Of a DNA stretch of 6,005 bases, positions 1 through 6,005 are shown in pieces. Under the pieces are notes generated by a model. That model was not told the DNA's origin and did no database searches. It was given only the letters and a program-made list of their open reading frames with translations. The stretch lies in NCBI GenBank assembly GCA_900552195.1, contig URYO01000083.1, positions 1 to 6,005 of the forward strand, read 5' to 3'. Within the stretch, counting starts at the first letter, position 1. Every line of letters begins with the position of its first letter. The stretch comes from an uncultured Sutterella sp. (GTDB taxonomy: Bacteria > Pseudomonadota > Gammaproteobacteria > Burkholderiales > Burkholderiaceae_F). Position numbers and translations under genes: made by a program.

Positions 1-96
1 GCACCTTTCGGATAAGGCCGAGAACGCCAGATGCTGCCATCCCGACGCCACAAGCGGCCACTTCTGTGCCCGATGCTTCCATAGCCTTTCCAACTC

Positions 97-127
97 TTTT
101 ACGTTCAGCCGGTTCCCCTTACTTTCG
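97..127 (+). promoter_or_regulatory. Possible Bacteroidetes-type promoter
   Basis: TTTT at 97-100 and TACTTTCG at 120-127 are 19 nt apart. The Bacteroidetes primary sigma factor consensus is TTTG near -33 and TAnnTTTG near -7 with a spacer of about 19-21 nt, so each box has one mismatch. Transcription would begin near 130-134 and leave a leader of roughly 36-40 nt before the ATG at 170. The stretch just before that ATG (149-169) is A/T-rich with no Shine-Dalgarno sequence, as is usual in Bacteroidetes. Such short degenerate boxes arise easily by chance. Confidence 0.3.
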
Positions 128-169
128 TTCCCTCATCGCTATTGGTGCTAACTAAAAACACTCGTAATT

Positions 170-1627
170 ATGGACGAAAACGTAAAGAACGACGCTAAAC
201 AAGTCATGCTCGTTCAGAATGCCGACGACGGACGACTGCAAGCCGTTACCGGCGTGGATCGGGACGGCAATATCCAGACCGCCGACCCCACGGATCAGAA
301 TGTGGCGAGCCTGCTGAACGTGAACACGCAGGATTCAGCCCTCGAAGCCTTCTTCAAAAAGTTCATGGAACAGGCCCAGAACCCCGTCCACACGGGTATC
401 TTCGTCATGACGGAGAATGCCCTGAACAAACTTATCCGCATCGACTTCGACCCGGAGATTCTGGAAAATTACCGTATCGACCCCTCCGAACGGCTTCAGA
501 CGCAGGAGCAGCGGCAGTTCGAGCCGCTGGACGTCACGAAGATAGACCTGGCGGATATGGAGAAGAAAGGTATCCGCATGGAGGACATCGAGCCGCACCT
601 GAAAGCCATGTCTTACGGACATAAATCCAACGGGCTGGTGGAGATGAACCCCGAACTGGAGAACGGGATGCGTGTTTCCACCAAAGGGCGCGTGTCGCTC
701 GAAGAGCAGGCGGACGGCTCGCTGCGCGTCGTGCCGCATTACTGGCAGGAACGGCCCGACCTCGACGCCCCCTTCCACGGGGTGCTGCTCGACGAGGAGG
801 CGAAAACGAACCTGATGAACACCCGCCACGCCGGGAAAGTGATCGACCTGGAGCTGGAGCCGGGCAAGCTCACGCCCTGCTACGTGTCGATAGACAAATG
901 GACGAACACGCTGGAACCCATGCCCGTTTCGTTACTCGAAAAACGTGCCCGCATCAAGGAGGCCGACCTCTCGGAAGGCAAGCAGATGGATTTCTACGGC
1001 GGCGGCAAGGTGTTGCTCGAAGGATATACCACCCGCGCGGGTTATAAGCGGGATGCCTATATCCAAATCGACGCGGCCGAACGTAACTATTCCTTTACCT
1101 ACGACGGTTTGGATCGCAACCGCTACGCCCAGGAGAACAAGGAGATTTACCGTCAGAAGGCCGCCGAGAAAAACGGACGGCAGGAAACTACGGCCTCCGA
1201 ACGACAGCCCACGCTCACGATTCACCGGACAATCCTCAAGGCCTCCGTGCCCAAAGAGGCTTATGACCAGTGGACGGAAGCGGTGAATGATCCCTCCAAG
1301 CGGGCGGATGTCAAGGCTTTCTACATCAAGGGCATGGTCAAGGACGGGCAGGGTGAGCCGTTCAACGCCTGGGTCAAGCCCAACTTCGAGCGTAACAAGA
1401 TGGACTTCTTCCGCTGGAATCCCGACCGTGCGAAACGGCAGGGAGCGGAGGTCAAACCCGCCGTTGAAAGCCGTACCCAGGTCGCCGTCAATTCCGAGGG
1501 CAAGACCGTCGAAGCGGTCAAAGGTGTGAAAGAGCCGCTCAAGCAGGGACAGCAGGAAGCCACCCCGACGCAGAAGAAAAATTACCGCAGCAGCAAAAAG
1601 AGCAACTCCAAAGGTGTCAAGGTATAA
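170..1627 (+). CDS. DUF4099/DUF3945-type mobile-element protein
   Basis: A 485-residue soluble protein with no signal peptide or membrane segment, resembling the DUF4099/DUF3945 proteins encoded beside topB in Bacteroidales conjugative elements. Their biochemical role is unknown to me. The first 110 residues are polar, with a helical stretch near 55-70. Residues about 117-200 look like the DUF4099 part (FEPLDVTKIDLADMEKKGI, then RVSLEEQADGSLRVVPHY). Residues about 197-256 (DAPFHGVLLDEEAKTNL to YVSIDKWTN) and about 265-315 (LSEGKQMDFYGGGKVLLEG to AYIQIDAAERNYSFTYDG) look like successive DUF3945 units. A third, more divergent unit spans about 347-418. The tail after 460 is a K/S/Q-rich basic extension, perhaps binding nucleic acid or a partner. 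The ATG at 170 is the first in the open frame and follows an A/T-rich leader. The next gene starts 3 nt after the stop, so they are probably cotranscribed. By position it may correspond to orf3 in the CTnDOT excision operon, but this is inference. Confidence 0.85.
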   Translation: MDENVKNDAKQVMLVQNADDGRLQAVTGVDRDGNIQTADPTDQNVASLLNVNTQDSALEAFFKKFMEQAQNPVHTGIFVMTENALNKLIRIDFDPEILENYRIDPSERLQTQEQRQFEPLDVTKIDLADMEKKGIRMEDIEPHLKAMSYGHKSNGLVEMNPELENGMRVSTKGRVSLEEQADGSLRVVPHYWQERPDLDAPFHGVLLDEEAKTNLMNTRHAGKVIDLELEPGKLTPCYVSIDKWTNTLEPMPVSLLEKRARIKEADLSEGKQMDFYGGGKVLLEGYTTRAGYKRDAYIQIDAAERNYSFTYDGLDRNRYAQENKEIYRQKAAEKNGRQETTASERQPTLTIHRTILKASVPKEAYDQWTEAVNDPSKRADVKAFYIKGMVKDGQGEPFNAWVKPNFERNKMDFFRWNPDRAKRQGAEVKPAVESRTQVAVNSEGKTVEAVKGVKEPLKQGQQEATPTQKKNYRSSKKSNSKGVKV

Positions 1628-1630
1628 CGT

Positions 1631-1846
1631 ATGAAATGGTTCTACATGCAGGCCGGAGCCATGCCGCTCCTGATCGCGGCGCTGGCCGCCTTGTACCTCC
1701 GGCCGGGTAAACGCAGCCCCCCGGAGGAGGCGGACGACGGACGGCAGTATTACGACGGGAACGGCAACCATGTCTATTACGACCGCCGGCTGATCGCCCG
1801 TCCGGAAAAAGAGAAAGAAGAAGAACTACAAGAAAACAACCACTGA
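1631..1846 (+). CDS. Small single-pass membrane protein of the element
   Basis: A 71-residue protein whose function I do not recognise. Residues about 8-23 (AGAMPLLIAALAALYL) form one hydrophobic segment. It is followed by a positive RPGKR stretch, which predicts a cytoplasmic C-terminus by the positive-inside rule. The remainder is charged: an acidic EEADD patch, an aromatic DGNGNHVYYDRRLI patch, and a K/E-rich end. There is no cleavable signal peptide or lipobox. It starts 3 nt after the DUF3945-type gene and ends 15 nt before topB, so translation is probably coupled within one mRNA. GC-rich codon use matches the upstream gene. That it is real is supported by tight packing and a sensible topology; a role anchoring a transfer or excision factor at the membrane would be speculation. 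Confidence 0.7.
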   Translation: MKWFYMQAGAMPLLIAALAALYLRPGKRSPPEEADDGRQYYDGNGNHVYYDRRLIARPEKEKEEELQENNH

Positions 1847-1861
1847 AAAATCCGAATCATC

Positions 1862-4402
1862 ATGCAAGTAATTATCGCAGAAAAGCCCTCGGTGGCGCGT
1901 GAGATCGCCGCCATCGTGGGAGCCACGAACCGTAAAGACGGTTTTATCGAGGGAAACGGCTACGCCGTAACCTGGGCCTTCGGCCACCTGGTCGGGCTGG
2001 CAATGCCCCAACAGTACGGCATCGCGGGTTTCCGCCGGGAAAACCTGCCTATCCTGCCATCATCGTTCATCCTCCTGCCCCGGCAGGTTCGGGAGGGTAA
2101 AGAGTATAAGGCCGACCCGGGTGTCGTGAAGCAGCTCGGTATTCTCCGGGAATTGTTCGGCATGGCCGAGCGCATCATCGTCGCGACCGACGCGGGGCGT
2201 GAAGGGGAGCTGATCTTCCGCTACATCATGGAAGCGACAAAAAATAAGAAACCGATCTACCGTCTGTGGCTGCAGTCCATGACAAAGGGCGCAATCCTCG
2301 ATGCCTTCAAACATCTGCGCACGGACGCACAGATGCAGCCTTTGGCAGACGCTGCCAAGAGCCGCTCGGAGGCCGACTGGCTGGTAGGCATCAACGGTAC
2401 CCGCGCTATGACGGCTTTTAATAGTAAGGACGGAGGCTTTTTCCTGACGACCGTCGGCAGAGTTCAGACACCGACGCTAGCCCTCGTGGTTAACCGCGAA
2501 GAAAAGATCAGAAGTTTTGCTCCCCGTAATTACTGGGAAGTGCACGCCGACTTCAAAGTTGATGCCGGCGTATACGAAGGCAAATATTTTGATCCCGACT
2601 TTAAAAAGAGCTCGGATCCGGACTTAAAAGCGGAAAGACTTTGGGCTGCGGAGGATGCGCAGAAAATTGCCGATGCGGTCAGAGGCAAAAAGGGCACAGC
2701 CACCGAGACGTCCAAACCTTCAACTTCTTCCTGCCCTGCCTTGTATGATTTGACGACACTTCAGCGCGAAGCCAACTCACGCTTCGGCTTCTCTGCCAAG
2801 ACAACGCTGTCGATTGCCCAGGCACTCTACGAAAAGCACAAACTGCTGACTTATCCTCGTACGGATGCCCGCGCACTGCCGGAAGATTACCTTCCGACGG
2901 TTAAAGAGATTTTGAGCGTCGTCGCTCAGACATCCTCCCTCGGCAAGTTCGCACAAAAGGCCCTGAAGGATAACTACGTCGTGTTCACTAAAAAGATCTT
3001 CAATAATGCCAAGATCAGTGATCACTTCGCCATTATTCCGACCGGCCAGGAACCCAAAAGCGTTTTGTCGGAGGTAGAACAGAAAATTTACGACTTGGTG
3101 ACGAAACGCTTTATCGCTGTTTTTTATCCGCCGGCTCAGTTCCTCAATACGACGCGCACAACAGTGGTCGAGAACTATCACTTCGTGAGCGAAGGAAAAG
3201 TGATGCAGCATCCCGGCTGGCTGGAAGTTTACGGCCGCACAAGCGAGGATTCCGGCAGTGAATTAGTTCCTGTTGCCAAGGGTGAAACCCCGCTCACCGT
3301 CAAATTGGATGCTCTGGGACTCGCAACTAAACCGCCTGCCCGTTACACGGAAGCTTCATTGCTGAGCGCAATGGAAAACGCCGGAAAGACCGTGGAAGAA
3401 GCAGAACTGCGTGATGCAATGTCCGAGAAAGGCATCGGAACCCCGGCTACACGCGCGGCCATTATCGAAGGACTTATCGCTCAGAGCTACTTGATTCGTG
3501 AAGGACGCGAGCTGATCCCGACGGCTAAAGCTTCCCAGCTTCTTACGCTCCTCAAAGGGTTGAACATCGAGACGCTTTCCGAGGCTGAACTCACCGGTGA
3601 GTGGGAATACAAATTGTCCCAGATCGAAAAAGGACAGCTTTCCCGCAAGGACTTTATGAAAGAAATCGGCGAGCTCACCTGCAGTATTGTGGATCGGGCA
3701 AAAAGCTACGGTGCCGACACGGTTCCTCTGAGCAATCCGGCCACCCTGAAGGCGCCCTGTCCGAAGTGCGGCGGGAAGATTGTCGAAAACTACCGACGCT
3801 TTGCGTGCACCTCATGCGACTACAGCATTCCCAAACATCCGGGCGGCAGAACTTTTGCACCGGAAGAAGTGGATGAGCTGCTTACAAAAGGGCAGATCGG
3901 CCCGCTGGAAGGCTTTATCAGCAAAATGGGACGTCCGTTCTCAGCCGTACTGAAGCTCGGACCGGCGCCCGACTACAAGATCGACTTCGATTTCGGGGAA
4001 AAACCGGAACGCGAGACCGTCGACGTGGAAGAACTTCGCAAAACCGAACCCGTAGGAAAATGCCCTGTTTGCGGCAAGAACGTCTACGAAACGGAAAATG
4101 CCTATGTTTGCGAAGACCATATCGACCCGAACGCTAAGAAAAAGTGCACTTTCCGCAGCTCGAAGGTCATTCTGCAGCAGCCGATCAGCCGCGAAGAGAT
4201 GAGCAAGCTTCTTTCCACCGGATCGACGGATCTTCTTCACGACTTTGTCTCCAACCGAACCAAGCGAAAATTCTCAGCTTATTTGGTCACGGACAGCAAA
4301 GGCAAGATCGGATTTAAATTTGAGGAAAAGACCGGCGATAAGAAGGCGGCTGCCGGCGCTAGAAAATCCGCTTCCAAGACTGTCAGGAAAGCCGAAGCCT
4401 AA
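1862..4402 (+). CDS. topB: DNA topoisomerase III (type IA), hybrid N-terminus
   Basis: An 846-residue type IA topoisomerase, which cuts one DNA strand through a 5'-phosphotyrosine link and passes strands to decatenate or relax DNA. The Toprim domain occupies about 1-155, with E7 in IAEKPSVA and the acidic motif D110-A-G-R-E114. The catalytic tyrosine is Y331 in TYPRTDAR (codon 2852-2854), and the core continues through GIGTPATRAAIIEG at about 524-537. Two zinc-ribbon-like modules follow: C633/C636/C649/C652, and a looser C734/C737/C750/C762. A K/A/S-rich basic tail ends the protein. Length and C-terminal layout fit the long proteobacterial TopB, not the shorter Bacteroidetes-element form (about 700 residues as I recall). 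However, residues 1 to about 120 match the element form (for example GFRRENLPILP and RQVREGKEY), while RLWLQSMTKGAI onward is proteobacterial. The reading frame is intact. No Shine-Dalgarno precedes the ATG at 1862, which lies 15 nt after the membrane protein gene. Confidence 0.93.
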   Translation: MQVIIAEKPSVAREIAAIVGATNRKDGFIEGNGYAVTWAFGHLVGLAMPQQYGIAGFRRENLPILPSSFILLPRQVREGKEYKADPGVVKQLGILRELFGMAERIIVATDAGREGELIFRYIMEATKNKKPIYRLWLQSMTKGAILDAFKHLRTDAQMQPLADAAKSRSEADWLVGINGTRAMTAFNSKDGGFFLTTVGRVQTPTLALVVNREEKIRSFAPRNYWEVHADFKVDAGVYEGKYFDPDFKKSSDPDLKAERLWAAEDAQKIADAVRGKKGTATETSKPSTSSCPALYDLTTLQREANSRFGFSAKTTLSIAQALYEKHKLLTYPRTDARALPEDYLPTVKEILSVVAQTSSLGKFAQKALKDNYVVFTKKIFNNAKISDHFAIIPTGQEPKSVLSEVEQKIYDLVTKRFIAVFYPPAQFLNTTRTTVVENYHFVSEGKVMQHPGWLEVYGRTSEDSGSELVPVAKGETPLTVKLDALGLATKPPARYTEASLLSAMENAGKTVEEAELRDAMSEKGIGTPATRAAIIEGLIAQSYLIREGRELIPTAKASQLLTLLKGLNIETLSEAELTGEWEYKLSQIEKGQLSRKDFMKEIGELTCSIVDRAKSYGADTVPLSNPATLKAPCPKCGGKIVENYRRFACTSCDYSIPKHPGGRTFAPEEVDELLTKGQIGPLEGFISKMGRPFSAVLKLGPAPDYKIDFDFGEKPERETVDVEELRKTEPVGKCPVCGKNVYETENAYVCEDHIDPNAKKKCTFRSSKVILQQPISREEMSKLLSTGSTDLLHDFVSNRTKRKFSAYLVTDSKGKIGFKFEEKTGDKKAAAGARKSASKTVRKAEA
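2181..2230 (+). other. Apparent ancestry junction inside topB
   Basis: This segment encodes roughly residues 107-123 and contains the Toprim block DAGREGELIFRYI, which Bacteroidetes-element and proteobacterial TopB share almost unchanged. Upstream, the residues fit the Bacteroidetes element family. Immediately downstream (MEATKNKKPIYRLWLQSMT) they fit the proteobacterial family, where the element family would normally have RLWISSLT. Codon choice changes at the same place: G/C-ending codons dominate before it, whereas ACA, AAA, AAT, TTT, AGT and AGA become common within the following 230 nt. The exact crossover cannot be fixed within the conserved block. It may be a recombination point or an assembly join. 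Confidence 0.7.
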
Positions 4403-4424
4403 GACTGTTTGAAGAAGTTTTGTT

Positions 4425-4461
4425 AAGTGAAATTGGGAGGATCAGCCTCCCGATTTCATTT
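4425..4461 (+). terminator. Rho-independent terminator of topB
   Basis: AAGTGAAATTGGGAGG (4425-4440) pairs with CCTCCCGATTTCATTT (4446-4461) around the 5-nt loop ATCAG, giving a 16-bp stem with a solid GGGAGG/CCTCCC core. A T-rich run (ATTTTATTTAT, 4458-4468) overlaps and follows the 3' arm. In the plus-strand RNA the two imperfect positions are G-U wobbles; in the minus-strand RNA they become A-C mismatches, so the hairpin is better tuned to end topB. It begins 22 nt after the topB stop and ends on the last base of the convergent transporter gene's stop codon, so it may also help terminate that gene, though there is no good T tract on that side. Confidence 0.75.
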
Positions 4462-5837
4462 TATTTATCCTGTTCGTCCTCAGACGCTGGGGCCTCTTTT
4501 CCCGGTTCCGTAGACTGTTCCGAGGGCTCGGGTTTCTTATCCTCGTCCTTCGAGCCGATCTTGGTCACCAAGATCTGGTCAATCCTGTGACGCTCTACGT
4601 CGATGACCTCAAAGCGATATCCGCCGTATTCGATGTGGTCCGTTAACTTCGGAATCTTACGAAGCATATACATCATGAAGCCGGCCAAGGTTTCATAGGT
4701 TTCGTCTTCCGGCAGTTGACCGAAATCGAAAACTCGCTCAACATCGTCGATCGGCGTTGCGCCGTCGATCAGCCAAGAGCCGTCAGAACGCTGAACAATC
4801 TGGGCCTCGTCCGGCGTCAGAACGAATTCGCCCATGACGGTGCTCATAATGTCGTTCAAGGTAATCACACCGACGGTCAAAGCGTATTCATTCAGCACCA
4901 CCGCAAAGTCGGAGCGCTGGGTTTTAAAGAGATCGAGGACTTCGGATAATGTCAGCGAATCAGGGACGGCGGGAAGAGAGGAAATGCAGTTTTGATCTTT
5001 GAGAGAAAAAGTCTTCCCTTCAATCACTCTGCGAAGGATATCTTTGGAATCCACATAGCCTATGACGTGGTCAATATCCCGGTCGCATACGGGGAATTTA
5101 TTGTGGGGGCTGGAAGCAATCTTCTTTGCGATACTTTCATAGCTCTCATCGAGCGTGAAGTACACAACATATTCACGTGCAGTCATCGCGCTCGGCACCA
5201 AGCGGCTTTCCAAGTCCATCACGTTTTCAATCGCAGCCTGTTCGATCGGCGCGATCAGGCCGGCAGCCGCTCCCGCGTCTACCGTCGCGACGATATCTTC
5301 ACTGGTAATTTTGTTTTTGTTTTGAGTCGGAAGACCAAAGAGCTTCATGAGCGCATTGGAAATAACCGTCAGAAGCCAAACGAACGGTTTCAAAACTTTG
5401 ATGAGCACCTGCATTGAACCGATCAGGCGTACGGAAATTTTCTCCGGATTCGTCAGACCGATGCGTTTCGGCAAGAGATCGGCAAAGATAATGAACAACA
5501 TCGTGATCAGGAGGAATGAGCACAAAAACGACGTTGTCTCTAGATACTGTGCGGGAACAAACCATTTGAACAGACCGGCAAACACATCTGTGAAAGCGGC
5601 TTCACCGACGATACCGCCTAGAATGGCGACCGCATTAATGCCGATTTGAATAACAGAGAAAAACGGTCCCGGTTTTTCCTGCAGATTGATGACTTCCTGA
5701 GCGCGCTTATCACCGTTCTCGGCCATTTGAGTCAGTCTGACTCGACGAGAACCGGCTAGAGAGATTTCCGATATGGCGAAGTAGGCGGCCGCCACGATCA
5801 GAGCGAAGATAGATAGAAGTTTTAAAGATAAATCCAT
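4461..5837 (-). CDS. paeA: CNNM/CorC-type transporter, YtfL/PaeA-like
   Basis: A 458-residue inner-membrane protein of the CNNM (DUF21-CBS-CorC_HlyC) family. The DUF21 membrane domain spans about 1-175, with hydrophobic segments near 5-24, 60-80, 103-122 and 136-165. Recognisable DUF21 motifs are SEISLAGSRRVRL after the first helix, GINAVAILGGIVGEAAF, and ADLLPKRIG. A CBS pair follows at about 215-340 (HVIGYVDSKDIL and NEYALTVGVITLNDIM), then a CorC_HlyC domain at about 345-428 (DGSWLIDGATPIDDV, GGFMMYMLRKIPK). The closing 30 residues are an acidic, proline-containing tail. The motifs agree closely with remembered E. coli YtfL (PaeA), which has been linked to cadaverine/putrescine export and stress survival; other CNNM proteins handle Mg2+, so the substrate here is inferred. 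The ATG at 5837 is chosen because AAGGAAAG lies 7 nt upstream. The gene converges on topB. Confidence 0.9.
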   Translation of the reverse strand: MDLSLKLLSIFALIVAAAYFAISEISLAGSRRVRLTQMAENGDKRAQEVINLQEKPGPFFSVIQIGINAVAILGGIVGEAAFTDVFAGLFKWFVPAQYLETTSFLCSFLLITMLFIIFADLLPKRIGLTNPEKISVRLIGSMQVLIKVLKPFVWLLTVISNALMKLFGLPTQNKNKITSEDIVATVDAGAAAGLIAPIEQAAIENVMDLESRLVPSAMTAREYVVYFTLDESYESIAKKIASSPHNKFPVCDRDIDHVIGYVDSKDILRRVIEGKTFSLKDQNCISSLPAVPDSLTLSEVLDLFKTQRSDFAVVLNEYALTVGVITLNDIMSTVMGEFVLTPDEAQIVQRSDGSWLIDGATPIDDVERVFDFGQLPEDETYETLAGFMMYMLRKIPKLTDHIEYGGYRFEVIDVERHRIDQILVTKIGSKDEDKKPEPSEQSTEPGKEAPASEDEQDK

Positions 5838-5844
5838 GTTTGTT

Positions 5845-5852
5845 CTTTCCTT
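5845..5852 (-). promoter_or_regulatory. Shine-Dalgarno site of the paeA-like gene
   Basis: On the minus strand AAGGAAAG stands 7 nt before the ATG at 5837 and supports that start. It contrasts with the A-rich leaders lacking Shine-Dalgarno sites in front of 170 and 1862, consistent with a proteobacterial origin for this half of the window. Confidence 0.7.
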
Positions 5853-5856
5853 TCCC

Positions 5857-5885
5857 GTATAAGCCTACCAAAAGGAACGTCCAAA
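5857..5885 (-). promoter_or_regulatory. Weak sigma70-like promoter candidate for the paeA-like gene
   Basis: Reading the minus strand, TTGGAC and TATACG are separated by 17 nt, the ideal sigma70 spacing, but match the consensus at only about 3 and 4 of 6 positions. Transcription would start very close to the Shine-Dalgarno site, leaving an unusually short leader. Read-through from the upstream minus-strand gene (stop at 5910, 72 nt away) is an equally plausible source of transcript. Confidence 0.2.
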
Positions 5886-5909
5886 CATAAGAAGATTTAG
5901 CAATTCCTC

Positions 5910-6005
5910 TTACAAGTAAGGATTGATGTTCCCAAGCTGGTAATGTCTGATCTTGTCTTTCAAAGCATCGGCTTCGGCCATGTAGTGGATCAATAAAGCC
6001 AAGGC
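5910..6005 (-). CDS. C-terminal end of an unidentified protein (partial)
   Basis: The last 31 codons of a minus-strand gene that begins beyond the right edge, closed by TAA at 5912-5910. The peptide begins ALALLIHYMAEADALKDKI and ends NINPYL; it looks like an amphipathic helix with a polar C-terminus, but I cannot assign a family. Codon use (TTG, TTA, GAT, CTT) resembles the paeA-like gene rather than the element genes. It lies 72 nt upstream of the paeA-like gene on the same strand with no clear terminator between, so an operon is possible. With only 31 codons visible, even its reality is a judgement from composition and orientation. Confidence 0.5.
   Translation of the reverse strand, partial: ALALLIHYMAEADALKDKIRHYQLGNINPYL

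Larger units (their letters stand above)
1..2230 (+). mobile_element. Fragment of a Bacteroidales conjugative/mobilizable element
   Basis: The DUF4099/DUF3945-type gene, a small membrane protein gene and the first quarter of a topB occur in this order with gaps of 3 and 15 nt. A DUF3945-type gene next to topB is a familiar arrangement in Bacteroidales integrative conjugative elements, where the TopB homologue (Exc in CTnDOT) belongs to the excision region. Codons here end mostly in G or C (CGG, GGG, GCC and CTG are common), unlike the sequence after about 2230. No integrase, att site, relaxase or end repeat lies in the window, so the left limit is simply the window edge and the right limit is the apparent switch inside topB. 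Assignment to an element rests on gene content recognised from memory. Confidence 0.6.

Noticed and set aside
1..82. Minus-strand partial ORF starting at ATG 82-80 (MEASGTEVAACGVGMAAS...), preceded by a purine-rich GGAAAGG
   Set aside because: Only 27 codons are visible, the ribosome site would be unusually close, and the Gly/Ala-rich peptide cannot be tied to a family. A divergent gene remains possible but is not supported enough to annotate.
1..151. Plus-strand open frame from base 2 to TAA at 149-151, Cys/His-rich (RCCHPDATSGHFCARC), as the tail of an upstream gene
   Set aside because: A second plus frame is open almost as far (to TAA at 153-155) and a minus frame is open as well, so openness is not informative in this GC-rich stretch. 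No start is visible and the F/S-rich end is not protein-like.
932..1771. Long 279-codon minus-strand open frame opposite the DUF3945-type gene and the small membrane protein gene
   Set aside because: It is the antisense shadow of GC-rich genes: it spans two well-supported plus-strand genes and its translation is an R/L/G/V-rich sequence with no recognisable domain.
2777..3211. 144-codon minus-strand open frame inside topB
   Set aside because: The opposite strand encodes the conserved TopB core including the catalytic Y331; the minus translation shows no family features and no independent ribosome site.
4992..5417. 141-codon plus-strand open frame opposite the paeA-like gene
   Set aside because: It lies entirely within the membrane and CBS domain coding region of a well-matched CNNM protein, so it is a shadow frame.
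5909..5920. Short inverted repeat, CTTACTTGTAAG on the minus strand, near the stop of the partial gene, as a terminator
   Set aside because: A 5-bp stem with a 2-nt loop and no following T tract is too weak to terminate transcription.
1..6005. CRISPR array, tRNA, rRNA, riboswitch, insertion sequence or defence system
   Set aside because: No regularly spaced repeats, cloverleaf-like segments, transposase motifs or terminal inverted repeats were seen, and nearly all of the window is occupied by the genes listed.

Overview
The window reads as two unrelated genomic backgrounds joined inside one gene. The left part (about 1-2230) is GC-rich, has A-rich leaders without Shine-Dalgarno sites, and carries a gene set typical of Bacteroidales conjugative or mobilizable elements: a DUF4099/DUF3945-type protein, a small one-pass membrane protein, and the start of an element-type DNA topoisomerase III (TopB, the Exc-like protein of CTnDOT-type elements). 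The right part (about 2230-6005) has lower GC, clear Shine-Dalgarno use, and proteins that look like a gut betaproteobacterium of the Sutterellaceae/Burkholderiales type: the remaining three quarters of a long proteobacterial TopB, a YtfL/PaeA-type CNNM transporter, and the tail of another gene. The taxonomic reading is from memory of the protein families, not from a search.

Layout: 1-169 holds a leader with a possible Bacteroidetes-type promoter. 170-1627 (+) is the DUF4099/DUF3945 protein. 1631-1846 (+) is a 71-residue membrane protein. 1862-4402 (+) is topB, hybrid in the sense above. 4425-4461 is a strong hairpin between convergent genes, most likely the topB terminator. 4461-5837 (-) is the CNNM/CBS/CorC transporter. 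5910-6005 (-) is the 3' end of an unidentified gene.

The three plus-strand genes are tightly spaced (3 and 15 nt) and look like one transcription unit of a mobile element in which TopB would serve excision or transfer. The transporter and its upstream neighbour are ordinary chromosomal genes with no evident link to it.

The main observation is the in-frame switch of TopB ancestry at the conserved Toprim block DAGREGELIFRYI (about 2181-2230). It could be a real cross-phylum recombination, but a short-read metagenome misassembly at a shared conserved stretch is the more economical explanation. I see no convincing new defence or RNA system, CRISPR array, tRNA or rRNA.
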